Positions 34,502 through 43,430 of a stretch of DNA of 64,000 nucleotides are shown here, one piece after another (within the stretch, counting starts at the first letter, position 1; each line of letters opens with the position of its first letter). The translations under genes were made by a program, and so were the position numbers. Below the pieces are notes generated by a model. The model saw nothing but the letters and a program-made list of their open reading frames with translations, did not search any database and was not told where the DNA came from. The stretch is from Deferribacteres bacterium. Its GTDB lineage: Bacteria > Chrysiogenota > Deferribacteres > Deferribacterales > Geovibrionaceae. The DNA is taken from positions 248,001 to 312,000 of the forward strand of contig JAEWZN010000003.1 of the NCBI GenBank assembly GCA_023395255.1, written 5' to 3'.

Positions 34502-34518
34502 TGCAAGAGACGTGCCAA
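34502..34518 (-). promoter_or_regulatory. Sigma-54 promoter of amtB
   Basis: On the minus strand TTGGCACGTCTCTTGCA matches the -24/-12 consensus exactly: GG, ten bases, GC. The predicted transcript start is about 15 bases before the amtB ribosome binding site. Confidence 0.88.
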
Positions 34519-34606
34519 GTTCCACCAGCGTTTTTCGCGGGCTCCGGAGGCTCAGGTGGTCAAAAATTCAGCAGTTATGGTTAAAAAAAGAACGTAAGAA
34601 GGTTTT

Positions 34607-37600
34607 TCAGGCGGCTTTGGGAAGGATGATTGTGAGGACTGCACCGTCTTCGGTGTTTTCAAGTGTGATCTGTCCGTTCATATTGCTTTCGATTACTGTT
34701 TTGGACATGTAAAGACCGAGCCCGGTTCCCTTGCCCTGTTCTTTTGTGGTGAAATAGGGATCAAAAGCCTTCGCAATGTTTTCAGGCGCTATGCCTGTGC
34801 CGTTGTCTCTTATTCTTATGATCACCTCGGAGTCGGTTCTGTCCGCTTCGATTATGATTTCAGCGGCGAAGCCGGGGTCTTTGGCGGCCTTTTTCTCATT
34901 GATTGAGTCAACTGCGTTTTTCAGAACAGTAAGGATAACCTGCTTGAAATCGGAGAGGTAGCCCTGCACAAGAAACGAATTATCCTCAAGGAGCACTCCT
35001 GCGGTTATGTCGGTGTATGTTTTCTGTTCTGTGCCTTTTGTAATGAGGCTCAGGGCTATTTTGTCGCTTATAAGCCTTCCGGTGATCAGCCTTGCCGCAT
35101 CGGCTGCTGCTGTGACAGCGCTGAAAACAGTCCTGCCGTCCATCGGTTTGTAGAAGCCGCTGAAATCATCAATGGTCTTTGACAGCATGCTTATCTGGAG
35201 CATGGTTTTCTGCACGGTTTCCCTGATGTATTCCGGGTTGATCTGCCCGTGCTCAAAAGCATCTTCCATATCCTGCACATAAAGGCCTATGGTGTTTAGC
35301 GGCTGCCGCCACTGGTGAGCAATGGAGCCGAGCATTTCCCCCATTGCGGCAAGGCGTGACTGAGACATGAACACCATCTCCTGCTGACGGTGTTTTTCAA
35401 TCTCGGCGGCTATTTTACGCTCAAGCTGGTGCTGAACTTCCTTTATTTCCGATATATCAGTGAAGGTCGCAAGGGCGGCCTGTTTGCCTTCATAGTTGAT
35501 ACCGCTTATTGTCATGAAAATATTCTTATGAACCCCGTCCCTCCGGCTGAGCCTTATGTCCTGAAGCTTCTTGGTGAAACCTTTTGAGCCTGTTACGCTG
35601 AAATATGAGTTTTTAACTATGTTCTGCTGCTCCGGAGAAACAAGCTCCCACAGGCTCACGGATTCGAGCTCTCTGTGCGAAAAACCGGAAATTTCGCATG
35701 CCATAGGGTTGGCGTAGTGTATTTTGTCGCTGAATACCACAATACCGACTGGAACCTTTTCGGAAAGGGTACGGAAAAGCTGTTCGCTTTCGGATATTTT
35801 TTTCTGGAGCTCCACCTTGTTGGTTATGTCGTATATGATTAGGAAAAGCTGAACATGATCCTTGAATTTAAGAAGCGTGGAGTGGATTTCCGTTTCCCGC
35901 AGGCTTCCGTCCGGCAGTTCCTGAGTTACGGAACCCTGATGCATGAAGCGTTCCAGAGAGAAGCTGAATCCTTTGTCCTTGCCGTGTATGAAGTCCATTA
36001 TGCTTTTGTTGATCAGCCTGTCTTTCTCTGTCTGGTAAAACTTTTCGGCTGCGTTATTTATATCATGTATTATCCCGCTTACCGGGTCTATAAGCATCAT
36101 GACGGCGGTGTTTTTTATAAAAACCTTTCTAAAAAGCTGTTCGTTCTCATTAAACATATTCTCCGCTATGACAAAACGGTCTATATTTATCAGGGAGCCG
36201 CGGACTCCTTCCGCCTGACCTTGTCTGTTTTTTACCTCTTTTACGGTGCTTTCCACCCAGATTACTTTACCGTTTTTTCTTCTGAGCCTCATGCGTAAGG
36301 GCTCCTGAACGGAAGCTGCGCCGTATTTCTGGGTCAGCCACTTTTCAGTGTCCGTGTCATATATCATTCTGTCCAGCAGAGAGGGTGTCTTGCGCAGTTC
36401 CTCCTCTGTGTAGCCCGTGAGGTCATAGCACCCGGAGGATATGAATATGATGCCGCCGTCAGAGGCCAGCCAGTATTCCATGCCGTTAATGCCGGAGGCT
36501 ATTATTCCGGATGAGTAAAGGCAGTCCTTCCCGGTTTCGGCGATTTTTCTGATGGTTCCGGCAAGCTCCGCAAACTCAGGCTCATTTTCCATTTCGCTGA
36601 ATTTGTCATCAAGTGTTAGTGTTTCCGGGTTGATTGTTTTTGCAAGGGCTGAAAGCTTCCTCTCAAGGCGTTTATACATGACAAAGGCAATAAGAAGACT
36701 GCTGAGAATTATTGCGGCGGCAGAAGGCAGAACAGAGGTGAGCAGTGTTCTCTGCATGGAAAATACGGATGCGGCAGGGACAGAAGCTGTTATAACCAGC
36801 CCTGCACTGTCAACCCTTTCGAAAAAGTGGAGGCGCTTTTCACCGCTCCCGCCGGAGCTTATAACGCCGGATTTCTCATTGAACATTCTGCCTATGATGG
36901 GGAATATCTCATTCTCTGATTCATTTTTGTTGTTGCTGTAGACTGTTTTACCCGCCAGATCGGTTATTGTTACACTGACTGCTCCTTTGGACAGAACAGG
37001 GTGCAGTATGTCTCCTTCCAGCTCATCGGTAAATGAAGTCATATTTATGCTTCCGGCCAGCATTCCTGCTGCGCTGCCGTTTTTATCCGGTATTGCAGCG
37101 GCGGTGATCAGGTATTGGGCATCCGAAAAATAGAATGTTTCCGGAACAGAAGTATAAACACTTCTCCCGGAAGAGTTTTCACCTACAGTACTTTTCCAGA
37201 ACTGTTTATCTCTGAGGCTGAGAAGCTCTGATTCCGGGGAGGAATCGTCAATGCTCACAAAACCGCCCTGAAACGGGTTGCCGTATTTGGTGGAGTAAAA
37301 TGCTCCGTCTCTGTTTCCGGCAGGGGATAATATAAAGCTGTCATACCGCCCTCTGCGGCGCTCTGCCTCACTGATAAGAAAAGGACGGATGGACTCCCAG
37401 TCCATACTTTTCAGGGTAGGGGTTTCAGCCAGCAGGGTTACATCGTTTATGCGGCTGCTTAGATAGTTTTCAAGGTTGGATGCGGATATTTTCAGGGAGC
37501 CGGAATATTCCCCGGCTGCGAGCTTTTCCTTTGTTCTCATGTTTTCCCCCACTGCAAAAGCAATGAAGATGAGTGCAGGAACTGCGGCGGAAATCAGTAT

Positions 37601-37633
37601 GTTCGTGAAAATGTTCCTTTTTAAATTAAGCAT
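34607..37633 (-). CDS. Membrane-bound PAS sensor histidine kinase
   Basis: The 1008-residue protein has an N-terminal membrane helix (about 10-30), a periplasmic dCache-like sensor region to about residue 295, a second helix (about 300-322), and three PAS domains (roughly 370-490, 500-615 and 625-745). The kinase core has the phosphoacceptor H773 in SIAHQWRQPLN, the N box VLKNAVDSI, DNGTGI and GKGTGLGLYM. No response regulator gene is adjacent. It is upstream of amtB on the same strand but separated by amtB's own sigma-54 promoter. The signal it senses is unknown. Confidence 0.9.
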   Translation of the reverse strand: MLNLKRNIFTNILISAAVPALIFIAFAVGENMRTKEKLAAGEYSGSLKISASNLENYLSSRINDVTLLAETPTLKSMDWESIRPFLISEAERRRGRYDSFILSPAGNRDGAFYSTKYGNPFQGGFVSIDDSSPESELLSLRDKQFWKSTVGENSSGRSVYTSVPETFYFSDAQYLITAAAIPDKNGSAAGMLAGSINMTSFTDELEGDILHPVLSKGAVSVTITDLAGKTVYSNNKNESENEIFPIIGRMFNEKSGVISSGGSGEKRLHFFERVDSAGLVITASVPAASVFSMQRTLLTSVLPSAAAIILSSLLIAFVMYKRLERKLSALAKTINPETLTLDDKFSEMENEPEFAELAGTIRKIAETGKDCLYSSGIIASGINGMEYWLASDGGIIFISSGCYDLTGYTEEELRKTPSLLDRMIYDTDTEKWLTQKYGAASVQEPLRMRLRRKNGKVIWVESTVKEVKNRQGQAEGVRGSLINIDRFVIAENMFNENEQLFRKVFIKNTAVMMLIDPVSGIIHDINNAAEKFYQTEKDRLINKSIMDFIHGKDKGFSFSLERFMHQGSVTQELPDGSLRETEIHSTLLKFKDHVQLFLIIYDITNKVELQKKISESEQLFRTLSEKVPVGIVVFSDKIHYANPMACEISGFSHRELESVSLWELVSPEQQNIVKNSYFSVTGSKGFTKKLQDIRLSRRDGVHKNIFMTISGINYEGKQAALATFTDISEIKEVQHQLERKIAAEIEKHRQQEMVFMSQSRLAAMGEMLGSIAHQWRQPLNTIGLYVQDMEDAFEHGQINPEYIRETVQKTMLQISMLSKTIDDFSGFYKPMDGRTVFSAVTAAADAARLITGRLISDKIALSLITKGTEQKTYTDITAGVLLEDNSFLVQGYLSDFKQVILTVLKNAVDSINEKKAAKDPGFAAEIIIEADRTDSEVIIRIRDNGTGIAPENIAKAFDPYFTTKEQGKGTGLGLYMSKTVIESNMNGQITLENTEDGAVLTIILPKAA

Positions 37634-37765
37634 GCCCTGTCCGGAATTTGACGCCCATTCATAGAATCTTCATGTCAAGTATGCATAATTGCCGACAGGT
37701 TTGTAAAGCCTTTTAGATGAATTAATAAAATATTGAATGATTCAGGTATTTATGTTAGGAGTTGC

Positions 37766-37807
37766 ATGATGATTTCACAGAGCGGTATTCCCCCCCATGA
37801 GCTTTGA
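37766..37807 (+). other. Short upstream ORF ending in the LAB_N gene start, with a C7 tract
   Basis: ATG 37766, with AGGAG upstream, encodes 13 codons (MMISQSGIPPHEL) that cross a run of seven C (37790-37796) and stop eight bases inside the next gene. The downstream ATG at 37797 has no ribosome binding site of its own, so translation probably depends on this leader ORF. A C6 or C9 tract would fuse the two frames. Confidence 0.5.
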
Positions 37808-38441
37808 AAGCGCTGTTATTTTTACAGGTATTGCCGGACAGGCAGTATTCTTTTCCAGATTCATTGTTCAGTGGCTTAACTCCGAAAAAGAGAAAAAGAG
37901 CGTTGTCCCTGTCTCGTTCTGGTATCTGAGTCTGGCGGGGAGCTTTATCCTTCTGGCGTACGCCGTTGTGGTGAAGGATCCGGTTTTTATTGCCGGACAG
38001 TCTGCTGGTTTTATAATCTATCTCAGGAATCTGTATTTTATAGCTGTCGAAAAAGGTGTAAAAAAATCTGTTTTTACATGTTCCGCAGCTTTTTTTGTTA
38101 TAATATACTTGTCAGCAGCATGCATACTGGCGTGGTATGCTCCGGCTTTCAGGCCTGAGCGTGAGGCAGCCCATGTTTTTATGCTGTATGCGCTGGGCTT
38201 AAGCGGGCAGTGTTTTTTCTTCATGAGGTTTTTTGTTCAGTGGCTTTACACAGAAAAACTCAGAAAGAGTGTTATCCCTGTGGCATTCTGGTATTTCAGC
38301 CTGTCGGGGAGTGTCCTGCTTTTGGCTTATTCGGTTCTTGTGCATGATATAGTTTTTACTGTCGGCCAGATAGCCGGTATTCTGATTTATTTGAGAAATC
38401 TTTACTTTATTCATAAAGAGAGGTCATCCGCCATTGCTTAA
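37797..38441 (+). CDS. Tandem LAB_N (lipid-A-disaccharide synthase N-terminal-type) membrane protein
   Basis: The 214-residue membrane protein consists of two copies of a small membrane domain related to the LAB_N family: about 5-85 and 120-205. The two copies share FSRFIVQWLNSEK / MRFFVQWLYTEK, VPVSFWYLSLAGS / IPVAFWYFSLSGS and IIYLRNLYFI / LIYLRNLYFI. LAB_N domains occur with lipid A and aminoarabinose enzymes, fitting the glycosyltransferase gene that overlaps its end by eight bases. A role in lipid A sugar transfer or flipping is inferred. Confidence 0.82.
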   Translation: MSFESAVIFTGIAGQAVFFSRFIVQWLNSEKEKKSVVPVSFWYLSLAGSFILLAYAVVVKDPVFIAGQSAGFIIYLRNLYFIAVEKGVKKSVFTCSAAFFVIIYLSAACILAWYAPAFRPEREAAHVFMLYALGLSGQCFFFMRFFVQWLYTEKLRKSVIPVAFWYFSLSGSVLLLAYSVLVHDIVFTVGQIAGILIYLRNLYFIHKERSSAIA

Positions 38442-40032
38442 CGAACGTAGAGAACGCAGGTATCTTTTTTTTGTAGCCGTTTTTGTAATCCTTGCTTTTA
38501 TAACCTCATACCACATGACCCTGTTTGAATCCACAGAGGGCCGTTACGCTGAAATAGCAAGGGAAATGCTGGTTAGCGGTAATTTTATGATTCCGGAATT
38601 TAACGGCATAACCCATTTTCATAAGCCTCCTCTTGTGTACTGGCTTATAGCTGCGGGTATGAAAATTTTCGGTGTAAACTCCCTCGGTGCAAGGTTTTTC
38701 GGGATTGTTTTTTCGGCTGTCGCACTTTTTTTTACCAGAAAGACCGCTTACCTCCTTACAAGAGATGACAACACCTCCGACTGTGCTGTACTGGCAGCCG
38801 GCTCCAGCCTGCTGTTTTTGTCTGTTTCGAGGATTGTGGCCATTGATATATACTTAACAGCAGTGGTGATAATCGCTCTTTATGTTGTTTTTTCCGCCGC
38901 GAATGGTTCAAACGGCATATTCGAGGGCATCCTGTTCGGACTGCTGCTTGGTGCGGGCTTTATGCTTAAAGGGCCCGTTGTCCTTCTTTTTACTGTTATT
39001 CCGGTTTGCACCGCTGCGCTTTACAATAAAAACTACCGCAATCTTTTCAACCCGGTTTTCTTTTTCTCTTCTCTGGCTGTGTTTCTCATTGTCGGTTTGC
39101 CTTGGTATATGTACATAGCCGCTCATTATGAGGGAATAGTGTCCTATTTCATAGGCTACCAGCTTGTTGAGCGCATGACCACTGAGGTTTTTAACCGTGC
39201 TGAACCGTGGTATTTTTATTTTGCCGTGCTCTTCGGCCTCTGTCCTATGTTCATATATTCTTTTTACGGTATGCTGAGCGAAAGGTTTACGGGCAGATAT
39301 TCGCTCTGGCTCTTCTTTTTTCTGCCTTTCATAGTTTTTCAGGTTTCAGAAAGCAAGCTTGCTTCATACCTTGCTCCTTTTACCCCGCTGCTGGGCATTC
39401 TTGCGGCTTCCGCTGTAATGAGGTTCAGATCGCACCTTCCGCTCTTTTTCGGTCATCTGTATATGTCGGCGCTTATTCTTACCCCTGCCGTTTCCGGCTA
39501 TGTTCTAGACTATCTTCAGCCTTACAGGCTGCCGCTTATGCTTTCCACCCTTGTGGCTGCGGCTGTTTATATAACGATTCTCGGCGGGTACAGATTCGGG
39601 AGAGGTTTTGTCATAGCTTCGGCATGGACAGTTCTGGTAATAAGCATTCCGGTTTATGCCATAGTTCCGATAGTTGAGGAGAATGCCAAAGGATTCAGGC
39701 TCCTCTCGGAAGCCTCAATGACAGATAAGTACGGTGAAAGGATTGAAGCTGTATGCTACAAGACTTTTATCCCTTCGGTGAGCTTTTACCGTCAGGAAAT
39801 TGTGCCCATGGTGCTTTCCAGAGAGCGGGAAATCCAGTTTGAAAAAGACAGTGAGTACAGAAAGTACTATATTGATAACGAAAATGATGCTGAGGAGTTT
39901 TTCCGTAATCGCAGAAAGGTTTTTATAATTGCTCATCCGGAGCACATAAAGGAAGCTGAAACAAACTACGGCTACACCTGCACCGAGGAATACAAAGCCC
40001 GGAAGATTAATCTCTATTTTTGCGGAAAATAA
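38434..40032 (+). CDS. ArnT/GT39-like membrane glycosyltransferase
   Basis: This 532-residue polytopic protein has the ArnT/PMT-type first loop with the catalytic Asp/Glu region (ESTEGRYAEIAREML), then HFHKPPLVYWL and about ten membrane helices with a soluble C-terminal tail. Such enzymes move sugars such as aminoarabinose from undecaprenyl phosphate to lipid A or other acceptors. The start is TTG 38434; the next ATG would delete the first helix. It overlaps the LAB_N gene, so the two probably act on the same glycolipid. The exact sugar cannot be told. Confidence 0.83.
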   Translation: MLNERRERRYLFFVAVFVILAFITSYHMTLFESTEGRYAEIAREMLVSGNFMIPEFNGITHFHKPPLVYWLIAAGMKIFGVNSLGARFFGIVFSAVALFFTRKTAYLLTRDDNTSDCAVLAAGSSLLFLSVSRIVAIDIYLTAVVIIALYVVFSAANGSNGIFEGILFGLLLGAGFMLKGPVVLLFTVIPVCTAALYNKNYRNLFNPVFFFSSLAVFLIVGLPWYMYIAAHYEGIVSYFIGYQLVERMTTEVFNRAEPWYFYFAVLFGLCPMFIYSFYGMLSERFTGRYSLWLFFFLPFIVFQVSESKLASYLAPFTPLLGILAASAVMRFRSHLPLFFGHLYMSALILTPAVSGYVLDYLQPYRLPLMLSTLVAAAVYITILGGYRFGRGFVIASAWTVLVISIPVYAIVPIVEENAKGFRLLSEASMTDKYGERIEAVCYKTFIPSVSFYRQEIVPMVLSREREIQFEKDSEYRKYYIDNENDAEEFFRNRRKVFIIAHPEHIKEAETNYGYTCTEEYKARKINLYFCGK

Positions 40033-40059
40033 ACAGTTTTATTATAAGTAAATCATCAG

Positions 40060-40093
40060 AGGCGGACAACTGAACACCGGGGTTTGTCCGCCT
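40060..40093 (+). terminator. Hairpin after the ArnT-like gene
   Basis: A perfect ten-base-pair stem AGGCGGACAA / TTGTCCGCCT lies 28 bases after the stop. The T run after it is weak, so it may terminate inefficiently. Confidence 0.55.
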
Positions 40094-40203
40094 GTCTTCA
40101 TTACGGACATTGGAAATCTGTAAACCCTCTCTGTTTTTCGTTTTTATGTCTGTGTACACGCCTTTGTGCCTGTTACGAAAGGCTAAACTTTGTTAAATTT
40201 GGT

Positions 40204-40232
40204 TTGACTAAACCATGTAAACCTGATACAAA
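40204..40232 (+). promoter_or_regulatory. Promoter of the paaK-liv cluster
   Basis: TTGACT, 17 bases, TACAAA lies 45 bases before the start codon. GGTTT-GACT-AAACC overlaps the -35 box and CCTGAT-ACAAA-ATCAGG covers the -10 box; both inverted repeats could be operator sites. Confidence 0.45.
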
Positions 40233-40276
40233 ATCAGGCACAGATTTTAGTTTTCATTTTTACCGGAGTTGTGCAG

Positions 40277-41578
40277 ATGATCTGGAACGAAGAGTACGAA
40301 ACACTGCCCAGAGAGGCACTTGAGGCATTACAGTTCCGCAGGCTCAAATCGCTGTTGGAGACTGTTTACGCCAGAGTCCCTTTTTATAAAGCTAAATTTG
40401 ACGAATGCGGAATAAAGCCGGAAGACCTCAGAACCCTCAGTGATCTTAACAGGTTTCCTTTTACATATAAGCAGGATCTGCGTGACAACTATCCTTTCGG
40501 AATGTTTGCCGTTCCTCAGGAGCAGGTGGTGCGAATCCACGCATCCAGCGGAACCACAGGCAAGCCCACAGTTGTGGGCTACACCCGCAGGGACATTGAC
40601 ACATGGTCGGAGCTGATGGCCAGAACCCTCAGCGGCGCAGGAATAGGCAAGGGGGACATACTCCAGAATGCCTATGGCTACGGCCTGTTCACAGGCGGTC
40701 TCGGCGCTCATTACGGCGCGGAGAAGATAGGCGCGTCAGTGATCCCGATCTCAGGCGGAAACTCAAAGCGCCAGCTTATGATAATGAAGGATTTCGGCTC
40801 CACTGCCATTTCATGCACACCCAGCTACGCACTGAGCCTCTTCGAGGTTGCGGAGGAAGAGGGGTATGATGTGAAAAGCATGCCTATCAAGGTCGGTGTT
40901 TTCGGCGCAGAACCATGGACAAACGAGATGAGAAACGAGATCGAAGCCAAATGGGGCATAGATGCCGTTGATATATACGGACTCAGCGAAATCATCGGCC
41001 CCGGTGTCGCCTTTGAATGTGTCGAGGCGAAAAACGGTATGCACATAAACGAAGATCATTTCATAATAGAAACCATAAACCCCGAAACAGGCGAGGTTCT
41101 CCCCTTCGGTGAACCGGGCGAACTTGTTTTCACCACCATCACAAAAGAGGCCATACCCCTTATCCGCTACAGGACAAGGGATATAGCAGTCATAAACCGC
41201 CAGCCCTGCAAATGCGGAAGAACATTTGTGCGCATGAGCAAAGTAATGGGCAGAAGTGATGACATGCTTATAATCCGTGGCGTGAATGTTTTCCCATCGC
41301 AGATCGAGGCTGTCCTTGTTGAGAAAAAAGGTGTGCTTCCGCATTACCTCCTTGAGGTTGACAGGGTTGATAATCTTGATACTCTTGAAGTAAAGGTTGA
41401 GGTGGAAGGTTCCTTCTTCAGTGATGAAATCAAGGAACTCCAGAGACTCACCAGAGAGATAGAGAAAGATATAAAAGACATGATCGGCGTCACCTGCAAG
41501 GTGCGCCTTGTCGAACCCAAATCGATAGCCAGAAGCGAAGGCAAAGCTCAGCGTGTTATCGATAAAAGGAAAATATGA
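40277..41578 (+). CDS. paaK: Phenylacetate--CoA ligase (first copy)
   Basis: PaaK activates phenylacetate or similar aryl acids to CoA thioesters with ATP. The 433-residue protein has the AMP-binding loop [19 protein letters not shown] (about residue 90), [27 protein letters not shown] and the C-terminal [23 protein letters not shown] 40277 has CGGAG eight bases upstream; GTG 40271 would be too close. It is followed by an ACT-domain gene and a branched-chain/aryl transporter, and a second paaK sits at 46690. Confidence 0.93.
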   Translation: MIWNEEYETLPREALEALQFRRLKSLLETVYARVPFYKAKFDECGIKPEDLRTLSDLNRFPFTYKQDLRDNYPFGMFAVPQEQVVRIHASSGTTGKPTVVGYTRRDIDTWSELMARTLSGAGIGKGDILQNAYGYGLFTGGLGAHYGAEKIGASVIPISGGNSKRQLMIMKDFGSTAISCTPSYALSLFEVAEEEGYDVKSMPIKVGVFGAEPWTNEMRNEIEAKWGIDAVDIYGLSEIIGPGVAFECVEAKNGMHINEDHFIIETINPETGEVLPFGEPGELVFTTITKEAIPLIRYRTRDIAVINRQPCKCGRTFVRMSKVMGRSDDMLIIRGVNVFPSQIEAVLVEKKGVLPHYLLEVDRVDNLDTLEVKVEVEGSFFSDEIKELQRLTREIEKDIKDMIGVTCKVRLVEPKSIARSEGKAQRVIDKRKI

Positions 41579-41587
41579 GGTGCAGGA

Positions 41588-42019
41588 ATGAAAATCACCC
41601 AGATTTCAGTGTTTATCGAAAACGAATCAGGCAGACTTCACGAGGTTACAGGACTCCTCGGAGATAACAATATAAACATCAGGGCATTATCCCTTGCTGA
41701 CACTTCCGATTTCGGCATTCTCCGCCTCATTGTCAATGAGCCTGACAAGGCTTACCGCCTTCTTCGGGAGAATGAGTTCACAGTGGGCAGGACAGAGGTT
41801 CTGGCTGTTGAGGTTCCTGATAATCCCGGCGGGCTTGCAGGTGTTCTCGGTGCACTGAGCAAGGCCTCCATCAATGTTGAATACATGTACGCCCTCGTGG
41901 AGAGAAGCACAGACAGCGCAGTGATGATCTTCCGCTTTGATGACACGGCAAAGGCCGTGGACACCCTCACCGCAAACGGCTACAAACTAATGAAAGGCGA
42001 GCAGATTTACGAGATATAG
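41588..42019 (+). CDS. Tandem ACT-domain protein
   Basis: The 143-residue protein consists of two ACT domains (MKITQISVFIENESGRLHEV, then AVEVPDNPGGLAGVLGALS), small-ligand sensors for amino acids. Such proteins often follow paaK in anaerobes; their ligand is not known to me, but an aromatic amino acid or aryl acid is a fair inference. It starts nine bases after paaK with AGGTGCAGG upstream. The last 17 bases are duplicated on the far side of repeat D. Confidence 0.88.
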   Translation: MKITQISVFIENESGRLHEVTGLLGDNNINIRALSLADTSDFGILRLIVNEPDKAYRLLRENEFTVGRTEVLAVEVPDNPGGLAGVLGALSKASINVEYMYALVERSTDSAVMIFRFDDTAKAVDTLTANGYKLMKGEQIYEI

Positions 42020-42029
42020 CCGTCACTGC

Positions 42030-42122
42030 GTTCCCATGGATGGGAACGTGCCGTGCGGAGCGAAGGCAGGTTTATCCTGCCGTGAGCGTGTACATCAAAC
42101 CGACAGGATGTGCGGTTTGATG
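42030..42122 (+). repeat. Structured three-hairpin repeat, copy D, with flanking direct repeats
   Basis: Hairpin 1 GTTCCC-ATGGAT-GGGAAC (42030-42047); core GTGCCGTGCGGAGCGAA; hairpin 2 GGCAGG-TTTAT-CCTGCC (42065-42081); core GTGAGCGTGTA; hairpin 3 CATCAAACCG-ACAGGATGTG-CGGTTTGATG (42093-42122). The 17-base sequence CAGATTTACGAGATATA flanks it at 42002-42018 (end of the ACT gene) and 42137-42153, like a target-site duplication. Confidence 0.92.
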
Positions 42123-42164
42123 TTGTCCTGACAGAACAGATTTACGAGATATAAATTCTTTTTT

Positions 42165-42200
42165 GCGGTCATTCTGAACGCAGTGAAGAATCTCTTAAAT
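42165..42200. repeat. Half copy of the GTCATTCTGAACGCAGTGAAGAATCTC repeat
   Basis: It matches the inverted sequence near 2505-2545 and one arm of the palindrome at 49432-49501. It lies between repeat D and the livK-like gene. Confidence 0.55.
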
Positions 42201-42308
42201 ATCCGCAATGCATTGTTATCTTTCGCTTCTGCTCATACAAGCGCTTAAGAGTGTAATCCTTAATCCTGCTGGATTTAAGGAATCCATAAAATAAATCGGG
42301 GGTGGAAA

Positions 42309-43430
42309 ATGGTTCGTATTCTGACGGTTTTAATGTTTCTTCTGGTGAGTGTTACCGCATTTGCCGGAGAGGTCAGGCTTGGTGCTCTGTTTGCTGAAAC
42401 AGGCCCTGCGTCATATCTGGGGCATCCTGAAAAACTCACTGCTGAAATGCTTGTGGCTGAAATCAACGCCGCAGGCGGCATCAACGGAGACAAGGTGGTT
42501 CTTGTGTCCTACGATACACAAGGGGATGAGCAGAGGGCGATTAACTATTTCAAAAGACTGGTGACAAAGGACAAAGTCTTTGCCGTGATCGGACCCACCA
42601 CCACAGGTTCAAGCCTTGCGGTTAAAGATCTTGCGGACAAGTTTAAAACCCCGCTCATAAGCTGTGCAGCGAGTGCAGCCATTGTCACTCCTGTTAACAA
42701 GTATGTTTTCAAAACACCTCAGAGCGACATCCACGCCGCTGAGACAATTTTTAAATACATGAAATCAAAAGGCATGAAAAAAGCTGCAATCCTCACCGCT
42801 CAGAACGGGTTCGGCGTGACCGGAAGGGATGCGCTGATCGAAGGAGCCAAGGCTCAGGGGATTCAGATTGTCTCCGATGAAAAATTCGGCGACAAGGATA
42901 AGGATATGACAAGCCAGCTCAGCAAAATAAAAGCTGCCGGGCCTGATGCCGTTATCTGCTGGGGCGTGGGACCTGCTCCCGCAATTGTTGCGAAAAATGC
43001 CAAAGATCTGGGTATACAGAACCTTTTCATGAGCCACGGCGTTGCCTCAATGAAGTTCATTGAGCTTGCGGGCGCTTCCGCTGACGGAATCAAGCTGCCC
43101 GCCGGAAGGCTTATTGTTGCGGACAGACTGGCAGACAGTGACCCGTTCAAGCCTGTTCTCATGAAGTATAAAAAAGACTACGAAGGCAAATTCAACATGC
43201 CTGTTTCCGCTTTCGGCGGTCATGCTTATGATGCTTTCTATCTGTTTAAGCTTGCCTATGAAAAATCAGGCGCAGATACTGAAAAGTTCGTTTCGGCACT
43301 TGCCGGAATCAAAGGGTTCAAAGGCACAGCCGGAGAGTTCAACATGACAGAGCAGGATCACAACGGTCTTTCCTCTGATGCGTTTATTATGGTCGAAATT
43401 AAAGACGGAAAATTTGAGATAGCGAAATAA
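42309..43430 (+). CDS. ABC transporter substrate-binding protein, Leu/Ile/Val family
   Basis: The 373-residue periplasmic protein has a signal peptide (MVRILTVLMFLLVSVTAFAG) and a type I periplasmic binding fold (RLGALFAETGPASYLGHPEK, IGPTTTGSSLAVKDLADKFK, KKAAILTAQNGFGVTGRDAL, SAFGGHAYDAFYLF). The family binds branched-chain amino acids, aromatic acids or amides. Lying between two paaK genes, aryl acids are a plausible ligand. GGGGGTGG precedes the ATG, and the stop overlaps livH. Confidence 0.93.
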   Translation: MVRILTVLMFLLVSVTAFAGEVRLGALFAETGPASYLGHPEKLTAEMLVAEINAAGGINGDKVVLVSYDTQGDEQRAINYFKRLVTKDKVFAVIGPTTTGSSLAVKDLADKFKTPLISCAASAAIVTPVNKYVFKTPQSDIHAAETIFKYMKSKGMKKAAILTAQNGFGVTGRDALIEGAKAQGIQIVSDEKFGDKDKDMTSQLSKIKAAGPDAVICWGVGPAPAIVAKNAKDLGIQNLFMSHGVASMKFIELAGASADGIKLPAGRLIVADRLADSDPFKPVLMKYKKDYEGKFNMPVSAFGGHAYDAFYLFKLAYEKSGADTEKFVSALAGIKGFKGTAGEFNMTEQDHNGLSSDAFIMVEIKDGKFEIAK

